Shown: piece after piece, positions 41,844-51,256 of the stretch
How positions within the stretch are numbered: the first letter of the stretch is position 1
Layout of the letters: each line of letters begins with the position of its first letter
DNA from: WTGJ01 sp965237765
GTDB lineage: Bacteria > Chloroflexota > Anaerolineae > Aggregatilineales > Phototrophicaceae
Assembly (NCBI GenBank): GCA_965237765.1
Contig: OZ250157.1
Span: forward strand, 248,001 to 312,000
Length of the DNA stretch: 64,000 bases
Direction of reading: 5' to 3'
The notes under the pieces: generated by a model
What the model saw: only the letters and a program-made list of their open reading frames with translations
What the model was told of the DNA's origin: nothing
Database searches by the model: none
Program-made: the position numbers and the translations under genes

Positions 41844-43330
41844 GCGCTCGTCCCGATGCGAAAGCGGTCCGCTCGCGACCAGGGGTCCGCGTTTGCCGCA
41901 ACCTCACGAGCCGCCGTGGGTTGACGCTCGATCAACACAGCGGCCAGAAGCGCCTCCGGCGGCAACTGTCCCTCTTCTGCCCGCAACAATTCCGGCAGCG
42001 CGCGCTCGACGAAACCCGTATCCGCGCCGCCCGCCTCCACCTCCGGTCGGGTTAGAAGATCTTGCAAGAATTCCAGATTTGTCTCTACGCCAAGGATTAC
42101 TGTATCCCGGAGCGCGCAGGACATCCGAGCTAGGGCTGCTGCGCGCGTCTCATCATATATGATCAGCTTGGCCAGCAAGGAATCGTAATGCGGGGTGATT
42201 TCGTCGCCTGGCCGCAGCGCGCTATCCCAACGGATGCCCGCACCTGCCGGGACATGCAACTGGGTGATGATGCCAGTGGCCGGCCGGAATTGCGCGCGTG
42301 GCGCTTCGGCGTAGATGCGGCACTGGATGGCATGCCCGCGTGCGCTGATCTCCGCCTGCGCAAATGGCATCGCTTCACCCCGTGCCAGCTGAAATTGCAG
42401 CCTCACTAGGTCAATTCCGCAAACCAATTCCGTCACCGGGTGCTCGACCTGCAAGCGGGTGTTCATCTCAAGGAAATAGAAGGCGCCGTCATCGGCGAGC
42501 AGGAATTCGACAGTGCCGAGGTTGTCATAATTGACAGCCCGCGCAACGAAAATAGCCGCCTGGCAAAGCGCCTGGCGCTGCTCGACTGTGATGCCCGACG
42601 CGGGCGCTTCCTCGATGATCTTCTGCCGCCGCCGCTGCAGGCTGCATTCACGCTCGAAAAGGTGCAGGCAGCTACCCTGCTGATCCGCCGCAATTTGCAC
42701 TTCGATATGCCGTGCGTCGCCAAGGTAACGCTCCAGATAAAGACGCGCATCACCGAATGAACGCGCCGCTTCCCGCTTCGCCGCCGCCAAGGCTTCCGCC
42801 AACCCGTCAGTTTCCCGCACAATACGGATGCCACGCCCGCCGCCGCCGCTCGCCGCCTTGACCATCAATGGGTAGCCAATACGATCCGCCTGCGCGCGAT
42901 ATTCTGCCAAGTCAACCTCAGCCTCAGGCGCAAAACGAGGCAGGGTCGGCACCTCAGTATCGGCCAGCGCGGTAAGCGCATCGGTCTTGACGCCCATAAT
43001 CTGCATTGCCGCAGCGTTGGGGCCGACCCAACAGAGACCAGCAGCATCCACTGCGCGCGCGAATGCCGGCGATTCCGAAAGGAACCCGTAGCCCGGGTGC
43101 AGGCAATCGCAGCCCGCCTCCAGCGCGATGGCGACGAGGCACTCGCCATCCAGGTAGCTTTCCGTCGCCGCCATACCCGCGAGCGGATGGGCCGCATCGG
43201 CCTGTTCGACATGCGCGGACGTCGCGTCTACTGGCGAATATACAGCCACAGCTTCCATGCCCAGCTCGTGGCAGGCGCGGATGACGCGCAGGGCAATTTC
43301 CCCGCGGTTGGCGACCAGACAGCGACGCAC
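41840..43330 (-). CDS. accC: Biotin carboxylase subunit (acetyl-/propionyl-CoA carboxylase)
   Basis: A 496-aa ATP-grasp carboxylase. LVANRGEIALRVIRACHELG starts it; SGGGGRGIRIV is the glycine-rich ATP loop; EIQIAADQQGSCLHLFEREC-type and EAPASGITVEQRQAL segments follow, and MNTRLQVEHPVTELVCGIDLV holds the active-site region. It carboxylates biotin on the carrier protein. No biotin carrier or carboxyltransferase gene is nearby. The C-terminal 40 residues are less conserved. Confidence 0.93.
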   Translation of the reverse strand: MRRCLVANRGEIALRVIRACHELGMEAVAVYSPVDATSAHVEQADAAHPLAGMAATESYLDGECLVAIALEAGCDCLHPGYGFLSESPAFARAVDAAGLCWVGPNAAAMQIMGVKTDALTALADTEVPTLPRFAPEAEVDLAEYRAQADRIGYPLMVKAASGGGGRGIRIVRETDGLAEALAAAKREAARSFGDARLYLERYLGDARHIEVQIAADQQGSCLHLFERECSLQRRRQKIIEEAPASGITVEQRQALCQAAIFVARAVNYDNLGTVEFLLADDGAFYFLEMNTRLQVEHPVTELVCGIDLVRLQFQLARGEAMPFAQAEISARGHAIQCRIYAEAPRAQFRPATGIITQLHVPAGAGIRWDSALRPGDEITPHYDSLLAKLIIYDETRAAALARMSCALRDTVILGVETNLEFLQDLLTRPEVEAGGADTGFVERALPELLRAEEGQLPPEALLAAVLIERQPTAAREVAANADPWSRADRFRIGTSA

Positions 43331-43411
43331 AGTAAGCCTTTTTTCTCGTTTTTATATTGTATGCGAGTGTCGGCGAGGCGCTGGCCCGCTCGTCGCGGGC
43401 CGACGCGCTGC

Positions 43412-43996
43412 TCAGCTCGTCGCGCCCTGGCTGTTTCGATATTCGTCTAGCACACTGCGGGCGATGGTGTAACGATGGTTGATGCGAGCGGCGATGAGCT
43501 TGCCACTGGCGATGAGCTCGAGGACGGTCTGCTCGGGCACTTGCAAATAAGCGGCCGCCTGGCGCGTATTCATCACGCTGGGGAAATTGGTGACGTTCGG
43601 ATGGATCTGGCGTTGCTGGGAGGGACGCGCCTGCACTTCCCGACGTGCCACTTCACTCAGCCGTTCCAGTTGACGCAAAATGCCAGTCCCTGCTAGTGGA
43701 GCCGCTGACCCGCTTTTGTTGCCCTTGCGCAATACCAACCAAGCAGCCAACATCGCTCCGACCTGTCCCACCAACTGCGCCCAGCTGAGCAAATTCACAA
43801 AACTGCGACGTGATTCTGCCGTCCAATTCACGCTGATCGGCATCAGCAAAACAGAAAAAAGCAAAGAAGCAGCGAATGGCAACATCAACAAAACGCCAGC
43901 AGCGCGCACTTCCGGTCCACTCTGCGAGAAGCTTCCGAATCGCAAGCGACCCAGCACGACCATTGGCACACCCACCAAGAATAGGATGAATGGCAT
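43412..43996 (-). CDS. Membrane-anchored helix-turn-helix (excisionase-type) protein
   Basis: A 194-aa protein with three predicted membrane helices (MPFILFLVGVPMVVLG, AAGVLLMLPFAASLLFSVLL, LLSWAQLVGQVGAMLAAWLVL), then a cytosolic linker, and at the C-terminus an HTH_17-like domain. This domain starts NTRQAAAYLQVPEQTVLELI and continues to YTIARSVLDEYRN. Excisionase-type HTHs bind DNA and occur in phage Xis and MerR-like factors. Here one is tethered to the membrane, which is unusual. Not linked to any mobile element in view. Confidence 0.75.
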   Translation of the reverse strand: MPFILFLVGVPMVVLGRLRFGSFSQSGPEVRAAGVLLMLPFAASLLFSVLLMPISVNWTAESRRSFVNLLSWAQLVGQVGAMLAAWLVLRKGNKSGSAAPLAGTGILRQLERLSEVARREVQARPSQQRQIHPNVTNFPSVMNTRQAAAYLQVPEQTVLELIASGKLIAARINHRYTIARSVLDEYRNSQGATS

Positions 43997-44106
43997 CTGT
44001 TGCCCCGTTCTCTATTGGCGCTGATGATAGCACATCCACAATCGGTTATGCAGGGCAGACTGCGCTGCTTCGCCGTACAATATGCTCGTTCCCTAGGGGC
44101 TAATGC

Positions 44107-46332
44107 ATGTCGCAAGGTTGCCGTCGATTTCTTCCCTGCCTCACTTTGCTATTGGCGCTGCTGGCAGCTTGTTCATCGTTGGCCGACGAGCCGCTCCTAC
44201 CCCGCCCACAAACGGACGCGCCGGCTGCCGCCATCTCCAACTCCCTCGCGCTAGATTATGATGCCGCCCAGCAAACCCTCGCCGGCTACCTGGATGCCTG
44301 GCAAGACGCCGATTACATTGCGATGTACGCATTGCTGGCGCCCAGCGTTAGCGATAACCTGCCCTTCACCACCTTCCGCAACCAATATCTGGATACCGCA
44401 CGCGCCCTCACCCTGCAATCGATCGAATACCAACTGCTGGCGATGGCGCCACATGAAACGCGTGCCGATGCTCTCGTCGCCCTTTACAGCGCCACCTTCC
44501 ACACCAATTTGGTGGGTAGCTTCAGCGATGACGAAAGAAACCTCACTCTGGTTCGCGCCGCTGATGGCCGCTGGGATATCGAATGGCGGCCGGGGCTTAT
44601 TTTCGCCGAGATGGACGACGGTGCATCGCTCCAGCTCCTCACCAGTGACACCGGGCGCCTGAATATTTACGCGCGCGATGGCAGCCCCCTCGCCGACCAG
44701 AGCGGCGCCCGTGTCTTGGTCAACCTCGTGCCGCAACGCATCCCGGACCTTGAGAATTGCCTGGCTGCGCTGGCCTTGATTACAGATCGCGATGTGGAAA
44801 GCATGCGCGCGCAAATCACCCGCACACCCGTCGATTGGCTGTTGGAAATCGGTAGTATCGCCAGCCAGCTTTACATCAATAAGCAGGCCGCCATCGACGA
44901 AACGCTCGCCTCCGATTGCGCCGCTACCCTCAGCTCGCAAAGCACACGCCGCTACCCAAATGGCCGGCTGGCGCCGCACATCGTCGGCTACATAGGCCTG
45001 CCGCGCGTCGACGAGCTGGACGAACTGGCCCTGCGCGGCTTGGATGCGGATAGCATCGTCGGCCGATTGGGCGTTGAAGCCAGTTGGGATGAGACGCTAC
45101 GCGGCCAAGCCGGCGGCGAATTGCGCATCGTCTCCGCAGCCGGAAAGACGCTCCGCACCCTCTCCGCCCAAGGCCCCACCCCCGCGCAAAGCGTCTGGCT
45201 CACCATCCAACCGGATGTGCAATCCTACGTCCGCCAGGTCTTGCACCATGCCTACGAGAGTGGCAGCATCGACGAGGGTTCTGCCGGCGCAGCCGCCATT
45301 GTCATGGACGTGAATAGCGGCGCCATCCACGCCCTCGTCAGTTACCCGGATTTTGATCTCAACGCCCTCACACCGGATCCCAACCTCGATTCAGAAACGC
45401 TGGCCGCGGCGCTCGACGAATTGCGGGACCCCCGCCGGCCCGAGTTCAACCGCGTCACACAAGGCGTTTATCCAGCCGGCTCCATCTTCAAACCGGTAAC
45501 CTATATCGCGGCGCTGGATAGCGGGCTGTACTCGCTGGATCGTACCTATTTCTGTAGTGGCAGTTGGTCGCGCCCACAAGAGGGCATCGTCCGCACCGAC
45601 TGGCTTCCGGAAGGGCACAACTGGGTGAACACCTATACGGCCATCCCGCAAAGTTGCAACCCTTATTTCTACGAGAGCGGCTTTGACCTCAACCAGGCTG
45701 ATCCGTTCCGCCTGCCAGAATACGCGCGCCGCCTTGGCCTAGGCAACGAGACTGGCATCAGCGCCATCGGCGAAACCGCTGGCGCCATCGGCGATCCGAA
45801 TACGGTGCGCAGCCAACGCGGTTACGTCTGGACTTTCAGCGACGCTGTCAGCATGGCCATCGGCCAGGGCTTTGTGAGCATCACGCCCCTGCAAATCGCG
45901 CGCATGTACGCCGTCTTCGCTAACGGCGGTAAGCTCCTGCAACCGCAGCTCGTCTGGAAATCCGGTCTCCCCGGCGACGAGCCCAGCTACCAAATGGAGC
46001 CGAATGTCCAAGCGGATCTGGCTATCAAACCGGCCGTCTTGGAGCGTCTGCAATATTCACTTTGCGATGTGGCCGATGTCTGGTATGGCACGGCGCTGAG
46101 GGCATTCAGCGGCTCACCCTTGTTGGCGCGCGGCGTCTGCGGCAAGACGGGCACCGCCCAAGACCTGCGCCCAGGCGGCGATTGGCTGCCGCACGCCTGG
46201 TTCGTCGGCTATGCGCCCGCCGATGAGCCGGAAATCGTCGTCGCCGTGATGGTCGAGAACAGCGGCGAAGGCTCCGTCGTGGCGGCGCCGCTGTTCCGCA
46301 AAATCTTGGAGTATTATTACTTCGGCCGCTGA
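44107..46332 (+). CDS. PBP2-type penicillin-binding transpeptidase lipoprotein with MecA_N-like domain
   Basis: A 741-aa protein. The N-terminus is a lipoprotein signal with lipobox LLAAC (Cys22). An NTF2-like MecA_N domain follows (about 55-185), then a dimerisation-type domain, then a transpeptidase domain with active-site SIFK at 459-462, SCN at 516-518 and KTG at 680-682. The enzyme crosslinks peptidoglycan and is the usual beta-lactam target. A class-B PBP anchored as a lipoprotein fits a monoderm cell. ATG 44107 follows GGGGC; a TACAAT at 44077 could be its -10. Confidence 0.9.
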   Translation: MSQGCRRFLPCLTLLLALLAACSSLADEPLLPRPQTDAPAAAISNSLALDYDAAQQTLAGYLDAWQDADYIAMYALLAPSVSDNLPFTTFRNQYLDTARALTLQSIEYQLLAMAPHETRADALVALYSATFHTNLVGSFSDDERNLTLVRAADGRWDIEWRPGLIFAEMDDGASLQLLTSDTGRLNIYARDGSPLADQSGARVLVNLVPQRIPDLENCLAALALITDRDVESMRAQITRTPVDWLLEIGSIASQLYINKQAAIDETLASDCAATLSSQSTRRYPNGRLAPHIVGYIGLPRVDELDELALRGLDADSIVGRLGVEASWDETLRGQAGGELRIVSAAGKTLRTLSAQGPTPAQSVWLTIQPDVQSYVRQVLHHAYESGSIDEGSAGAAAIVMDVNSGAIHALVSYPDFDLNALTPDPNLDSETLAAALDELRDPRRPEFNRVTQGVYPAGSIFKPVTYIAALDSGLYSLDRTYFCSGSWSRPQEGIVRTDWLPEGHNWVNTYTAIPQSCNPYFYESGFDLNQADPFRLPEYARRLGLGNETGISAIGETAGAIGDPNTVRSQRGYVWTFSDAVSMAIGQGFVSITPLQIARMYAVFANGGKLLQPQLVWKSGLPGDEPSYQMEPNVQADLAIKPAVLERLQYSLCDVADVWYGTALRAFSGSPLLARGVCGKTGTAQDLRPGGDWLPHAWFVGYAPADEPEIVVAVMVENSGEGSVVAAPLFRKILEYYYFGR

Positions 46333-46383
46333 TAACCCAGATGCGAGCGCGCGCCAGCAAATTGGATATTTAAGCATGACGGT

Positions 46384-46405
46384 GGCCGCCACTATCGAGG
46401 CGGCC
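46384..46405. terminator. Hairpin between convergent PBP and hisG genes
   Basis: GGCCGCC (46384-46390), 8-nt loop, GGCGGCC (46399-46405): a perfect 7-bp GC stem between two stops. There is no T-run, so it may only weakly terminate. Confidence 0.4.
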
Positions 46406-46431
46406 GACGAAGAAACCGTGCGCGTGGAAAG

Positions 46432-47403
46432 TTAGGGCGCCGAGACAATGGCGTTCAGCCGATCAAGCGCCGATTCCGCCGGATCATAGATCGCATCCAG
46501 GCGCTGCTCATGGATTTCTTGCGCGCCTAATTCTCGCAGCTGCTGGATCGCTTTCCATTTCTCGCGCACAGGTACGATGATTCTCGCCAAAAAGCGCTGC
46601 CCATTCGCCCCCCTCGCCTCAACGAGACTGGCTGCCGGGTAATTCGTGAGCAAATTCCCCGGGCTGGGCAAAGACGCTTGCAGACAACAGCAAGCAGCCG
46701 CCCGCCGCGTCGATATGATGCCTTCCAGCAATATGGCCAGCGTCTCGAGCTTTGCCGGAGCCGCCCGCAATTGTGCGCGGCTGGCCAGTAGGCAACCTTC
46801 GGAGCGCAGCAACTGTCCGCCGCGGATGCGCTTCAGCCGGTTTTCGCGCAACGTAATGCCGCTGGCCGTCAAGTCTACGATGCAATCGGCATAACCCAAC
46901 CCCGGCGCCGCTTCGAGGGCGCCGCTCGCCTCCACCAACAGGCATTGGGTGATACCGCGTTGGTGCAACCAGGCGCGCGTGGTGTTCGTGTATTTGGTGG
47001 CGATGCGCAGCGGCCGATGTTGCGCTTTGCGGCGCGTCGCCAACTCGGCCAGGTCACCAATCGTGACGATATCCAGCCAGCGCTCCGGCACGGCCAATAC
47101 CAGCTCACAAGCGCCGAATCCCAGCCGCTCCTCCACCACCAAGACCTGATCATCCGCCGCGTGCGCCTCGATGAAATTGTTATAGCCAGTGATGGCAACG
47201 TCCAACTGCCCCGCTTCCAGCTTGTCATACATGTCGGCGTTGCGCTGAAAATGCAGCTCGACGCCCGGCAGCGTGGGCAACCGTCCGGTGTATTGACGCG
47301 CGTTAGCTCGCTCGATGGGAAAGCCAGCTCGCGCCAGGCAAGCCACCGCCCCCACCTCCATGATGCCCTTATTCGGCAGGGCCAGGCGCAGTAGCTCAGC
47401 CAT
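46432..47403 (-). CDS. hisG: ATP phosphoribosyltransferase catalytic subunit
   Basis: A 323-aa protein from the ATG at 47403, catalysing the first step of histidine synthesis (ATP + PRPP). LRLALPNKG opens the periplasmic-binding-like fold, YTGRLPTLPGVELHF follows, and GLGYADCIVDLTASGITLREN contains the PRPP loop. The C-terminal 110 residues (RFLARIIVPVREKWKAIQQL and beyond) look like the regulatory domain of the long HisG form, yet a HisZ-like gene lies right upstream, overlapping by 8 bp. Long HisG usually works without HisZ. Confidence 0.9.
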   Translation of the reverse strand: MAELLRLALPNKGIMEVGAVACLARAGFPIERANARQYTGRLPTLPGVELHFQRNADMYDKLEAGQLDVAITGYNNFIEAHAADDQVLVVEERLGFGACELVLAVPERWLDIVTIGDLAELATRRKAQHRPLRIATKYTNTTRAWLHQRGITQCLLVEASGALEAAPGLGYADCIVDLTASGITLRENRLKRIRGGQLLRSEGCLLASRAQLRAAPAKLETLAILLEGIISTRRAAACCCLQASLPSPGNLLTNYPAASLVEARGANGQRFLARIIVPVREKWKAIQQLRELGAQEIHEQRLDAIYDPAESALDRLNAIVSAP

Positions 47404-48889
47404 CAGCTTGACTTCCATCCGCCGCAAGCCGCGCTAGGGTCTCTTTCCAACCGAGCGCTTCCGCCCTTTCGCCATCCACGAGCCAATGGAATGCTGGCCC
47501 TTCGCCATCGATATAACGAATGGCGCGCGCCGATTCCACCGCAGAATCAGCCGCTACCATGGCGACCGCGCAGCCGGCGGCGCGCAGCTTTTCTGCCCAA
47601 AGGAAAGCCATCGCCCATTCCTCTGCCGATGCAACGAGAGTGTGGGGCGCCGGCGCCGCATCTTCACGCGCGCCTTCCCGAAACTGCGCCGCTACCAAAC
47701 GTTCCAACCCAAAGGAAAAGCCGCAAGCTGGCGTGGATGGACCTCCGAATAGCTCGATCAGCCCGTCGTAACGCCCGCCACCGCCGACGCGCGTCGCTCC
47801 ATCACCCTCACCATGGAACATCTCAAAAATCATGCCGCTGTAATAATGCAATCCGCGGCTCAAACCGAGGTCCAGCTGCCAGCCGGCGCCGGCCCCTACC
47901 TCCGCCGCCTCCAAACTGGCCAGAAGGGCCTCCAATTCTGCCAGAGCTGCCGTGTCTTGATCGTACCGCCGCAATAATTGGCGCGCCTCAGCAATCACTG
48001 GGACCGGTTCGCCCGCGAGTTGCACCAATTCCTCGATGAAGCGAATTGCCTGCCGCAGCTGCGATGAAGAATCGGCCCGTTGCAATTTTGCCAGCAAGCG
48101 TTCGATATCGTCGTCATCCGGCGCGCCATCGTCCACTTCAGCCAACTGCGTGAGTGAGAGGAAATCTCGCAACACGGCGTGCGCATCCTCATCCGCCAGC
48201 GGGGCGAGCAAATCGCGCAATTGACGCCGCTTTCCCAATCCGTTCGTCTCTACTGCTGCATCGCGGAATTCCGGCAGTCGTTCGCGCAACAATTCCAGCA
48301 TCGCCGTGCTACCTTCGTCCCGCAAAATCTCGCGGTGGGCGAGCAGGAACGCGCTCAGCCGTCGATCCAAACCCAGCGAATCGAGGTAATGCTGCATAAT
48401 GCCCACCTGCCCGATGCGTGGTTGGAATTCGCGCAGGCCTAGAGCCACCAACGAACGGCTGGCGAGGGCCAGCAACTCCGCGTCGCCCGCCAAACCGCCG
48501 AGCCCCAATAGTTCGACACCCATTTCATGATATTGCCGCGGCGCCGCCATTCCTCCTAACCAACGGAACACCGGCCCCGCGTACGAAAGGCGCAATGGCA
48601 ATGGCTCTTTGCGCAGGCTTTCCACATATGCGCGCACGACAGAGGCCGTGTGCTCCGGCCGCAGGCTGAGCCGTTTACGCGACACCAGTTCACACAGCTG
48701 AGCGGCGATGGTTTCGCCCGCCTTGAGCAAGTAGAGGTCGCTCTGTTCCACGACGGGCACACCGATGGGCTGGTAGCCATAGGCTTCAGATGTGGCGAGC
48801 AGCACGGAACGAACGCGCTCGTGGCCGCGTTGGTCGGCGCCGTAGCGGTCGGTCGCCCTCAACTGGCCACCAGGGCGGTTAGTGGACAT
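47396..48889 (-). CDS. hisZ: HisZ-like ATP phosphoribosyltransferase regulatory subunit
   Basis: A 497-aa class II synthetase-like protein. LRPEHTASVVRAYVES and PLPLRLSYAGPVFR resemble HisZ more than HisRS, and the later RGLHYYSGMIFE and GGRYDGLIELFGG are shared by both families. The C-terminal 90 residues resemble an anticodon-binding-type domain, longer than in typical HisZ. Its gene overlap with hisG makes the regulatory role the best call; a true HisRS would be expected elsewhere. The intergenic 48890-48946 has no gene. Confidence 0.85.
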   Translation of the reverse strand: MSTNRPGGQLRATDRYGADQRGHERVRSVLLATSEAYGYQPIGVPVVEQSDLYLLKAGETIAAQLCELVSRKRLSLRPEHTASVVRAYVESLRKEPLPLRLSYAGPVFRWLGGMAAPRQYHEMGVELLGLGGLAGDAELLALASRSLVALGLREFQPRIGQVGIMQHYLDSLGLDRRLSAFLLAHREILRDEGSTAMLELLRERLPEFRDAAVETNGLGKRRQLRDLLAPLADEDAHAVLRDFLSLTQLAEVDDGAPDDDDIERLLAKLQRADSSSQLRQAIRFIEELVQLAGEPVPVIAEARQLLRRYDQDTAALAELEALLASLEAAEVGAGAGWQLDLGLSRGLHYYSGMIFEMFHGEGDGATRVGGGGRYDGLIELFGGPSTPACGFSFGLERLVAAQFREGAREDAAPAPHTLVASAEEWAMAFLWAEKLRAAGCAVAMVAADSAVESARAIRYIDGEGPAFHWLVDGERAEALGWKETLARLAADGSQADG

Positions 48890-48946
48890 GCGTACACTTT
48901 GCTCAATTTTACTTGCTAGTCAGTATAGGCCAGCGCCGCCCGGCCG

Positions 48947-49708
48947 CTAAGAGCGCAGGTAGCTCGCGCCATTCACGTCCAGAATCGCGCCGGTGCTGAA
49001 GGCGGAGCCGGGCGCGGCCATGAAGCAGACAGCATATGCAACCTCTTCCGGCCGCGCGACCCGACCGAGTGGAGATTGCGCGCGGAGCGCATCGCCCCCG
49101 GGGCCTGCCAAAGTCGCCGCCGCCATATCCGTTTCCACCCATCCCGGCGCCACAACACCGACGAAGATGTCTTTCGGTGCCAGGTAAATGGCCAGCGATT
49201 GGCTCAACGCGTTCAAGCCCGCCTTACTGGCGCCATACGCCGGCGATGTGGGCTCGCCTCGGAACGCCCCGCGCGAGGAAACGTTCACGATCCGTCCCCC
49301 ACCGCGTCGCAACATCCCCGGTACCGCCGCGTGGCAGAGATTGGCGATGCCCAACAAATTCAGCGCCAATATATCGCGCCAGGCTGATTGCCAGCTCTCA
49401 TAATCCACCTCGTCAACCACGTGTTCGCGCCAAATGCCGGCATTATTCACGAGGATATCCAGCCCGCCCAGCTGCGCCTCGCATTCGCCGATCAAGCGCG
49501 GCGCCTCCGTTGGATCGCCAATATCGGCGCGCAATGCGAAATGTCCCTTACCCGCCAGGCTGGCAAGGGTTTCCGCCGCCGCTTCCGCGTCACGATGATA
49601 ATGCACGGCCACCTGCGCGCCGCGTTCGGCAAAGAGACGCGCGCATGCACGCCCAATGCCGCGAGAAGCGCCGGTGACGAGCGCGCGTTGTTCTCGGAAA
49701 TCCATCAT
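48947..49708 (-). CDS. SDR family oxidoreductase (FabG-like)
   Basis: A 253-aa short-chain dehydrogenase. TGASRGIGRACARLFAE is the NADP(H) glycine motif, NNAGIWREH the NNAG motif, and YGASKAGLNAL the catalytic YxxxK with a serine in VNVSSRGAF. The C-terminus VNGASYLRS is FabG-like. It may reduce a ketoacyl or ketosteroid-type substrate. Followed 15 nt later by the LCP gene on the same strand. Confidence 0.88.
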   Translation of the reverse strand: MMDFREQRALVTGASRGIGRACARLFAERGAQVAVHYHRDAEAAAETLASLAGKGHFALRADIGDPTEAPRLIGECEAQLGGLDILVNNAGIWREHVVDEVDYESWQSAWRDILALNLLGIANLCHAAVPGMLRRGGGRIVNVSSRGAFRGEPTSPAYGASKAGLNALSQSLAIYLAPKDIFVGVVAPGWVETDMAAATLAGPGGDALRAQSPLGRVARPEEVAYAVCFMAAPGSAFSTGAILDVNGASYLRS

Positions 49709-49723
49709 TCCACCTTATGTTCT

Positions 49724-51256
49724 CTATTCCGCCTCAGATGACTGCCTGCGCGCTTCATATTCATATAGAAGGGCTTCTATATCCGCGCCAGCCAGCACAG
49801 TAACATCGCCCCCGCTCAGAGCGCCTTCGCGGGGTGCGATACGTTCTTCGCCCCACCCAAATAGCGCGGCGATATACCGCGCCGTCCAGGGTGCCGTGCC
49901 GTTATCATGTATGGCCGACCGCTCGTAATCTTGCTGCGGCGCGTTGCCAATTGTATAGATGGCCAGGCCCTGCTGACCGAGGTAATTGCTCACCGCCGCT
50001 GCCAGACCTTCAATACCGGCGCCATTCATGATGACGACCTGAGCTGACTCCTCCCCTGCACGTATCCTCAATTCGTCGAGCGAATAGCGCCGCTGAGGGT
50101 TCAACAGGTCATCTGCCAACTGGCTGAGATCATTCTGCCGCGGGATGAGCACCTGTTCGCCATTGGCTGTCGTGCCGAATTCCACGTAACGTTGGTCGAT
50201 GATATCGTAATTCACGTCCGCCGCGCTCAATTCACCCGCCAGGGTCAACAAGCTGCGGATTTCTTCGAAGGTCAAATTCGTCTCGAAATGATCAGCCAAT
50301 TTCGGCCAGAGCGCCGGCAGTTGCACGATGAGGTTGACCATGCCACCCAGCGAACCAACTTCGCTTTGCATTGCCTTCAGCACCTGTTGCTGCCGTCCAG
50401 ACCGGCCAAAATCGCCATCGTATGTCGCCCGCGTACGCGCGTATTGCAACAATTCTTGGCCACCGAGACGCTGGCAACCCTCAGGGAAATACACGTCAAT
50501 CGTGCCGTAACCTGCGTCGGGGTAATCGGGATCGTGAATCTCCTCTTCGACGCAAATTCGCACGCCACTTGGGAATATGGCATCCACCGTCTCTTCAAAA
50601 GCGACGAAATTTACGCGCATGTGATAATCGATGACGATGCCCAGATTCTGCGCGACCGTATCCTTCGCCAAACCCGGGCCACCACCTGGGTAATTGCCTG
50701 CCACGCCCAATTTATAGGCGGTATTGATTCGTCCGTTGGAAAAACCAGGGATCGCCACCCACAAATCGCGTGGCAACGAGAGCACCGCCGCCGTCTTCCG
50801 CGCAGGATCCACCGTGATGAGCATCATCGAATCTGTATTCGGCGAGGGGATGGCGTTTACTGCACTGCGCTCGTCGATGCCCATCAGCAGGATGGTGATG
50901 CGCCGTGGGTCTTCCCAGCTGGAACCCGACACTTCGCGCTCCGTAGTGGAGATGGGCACGGCAGTGGCGACCGGACTGCTCACGACTGCCGCAGTGGCAT
51001 CGGCAGCCGGGTTGCTCGCGACTGCTACCGCGGTACTGGATATGGCCGTGGCAGTGGCGGTGGGCACTGTCGACGCCGCAGCGCGTGCGCCGGATAGAGC
51101 GACCAGCTCGCTCACTCCAGGCAAATCGAGTCCCGCCGCGCCTGTATCCAGCGCCAATTGGTGCGCAACGCGGTAGAGTGCCGTGGCACTCACGGCCGTG
51201 CCCAGGACGAAAAAAAGCAGACCCAACACGAAAGCCCAGGCCGGCAGACGACTCAT
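49724..51256 (-). CDS. LytR-CpsA-Psr (LCP) family protein
   Basis: A 510-aa single-pass membrane protein. One helix (AWAFVLGLLFFVLGTAVSA) anchors a long Ala/Thr/Val-rich linker, then the LCP catalytic domain (ITILLMGIDERSAVNA, VLSLPRDLWVAIPG, GRINTAYKLGV, YARTRATYDGDFGR) and a C-terminal LytR_C domain (VVIMNGAGIEGLAAAVSNYL). LCP enzymes attach glycopolymers such as teichoic acids or arabinogalactan to peptidoglycan from undecaprenyl-linked donors. The ATG overlaps the stop of the upstream propeller gene. Confidence 0.92.
   Translation of the reverse strand: MSRLPAWAFVLGLLFFVLGTAVSATALYRVAHQLALDTGAAGLDLPGVSELVALSGARAAASTVPTATATAISSTAVAVASNPAADATAAVVSSPVATAVPISTTEREVSGSSWEDPRRITILLMGIDERSAVNAIPSPNTDSMMLITVDPARKTAAVLSLPRDLWVAIPGFSNGRINTAYKLGVAGNYPGGGPGLAKDTVAQNLGIVIDYHMRVNFVAFEETVDAIFPSGVRICVEEEIHDPDYPDAGYGTIDVYFPEGCQRLGGQELLQYARTRATYDGDFGRSGRQQQVLKAMQSEVGSLGGMVNLIVQLPALWPKLADHFETNLTFEEIRSLLTLAGELSAADVNYDIIDQRYVEFGTTANGEQVLIPRQNDLSQLADDLLNPQRRYSLDELRIRAGEESAQVVIMNGAGIEGLAAAVSNYLGQQGLAIYTIGNAPQQDYERSAIHDNGTAPWTARYIAALFGWGEERIAPREGALSGGDVTVLAGADIEALLYEYEARRQSSEAE

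Noticed and set aside
43412..43996. Prophage remnant suggested by the excisionase-type HTH
   Set aside because: No phage, integrase or attachment repeat occurs nearby, and the HTH is fused to membrane helices.
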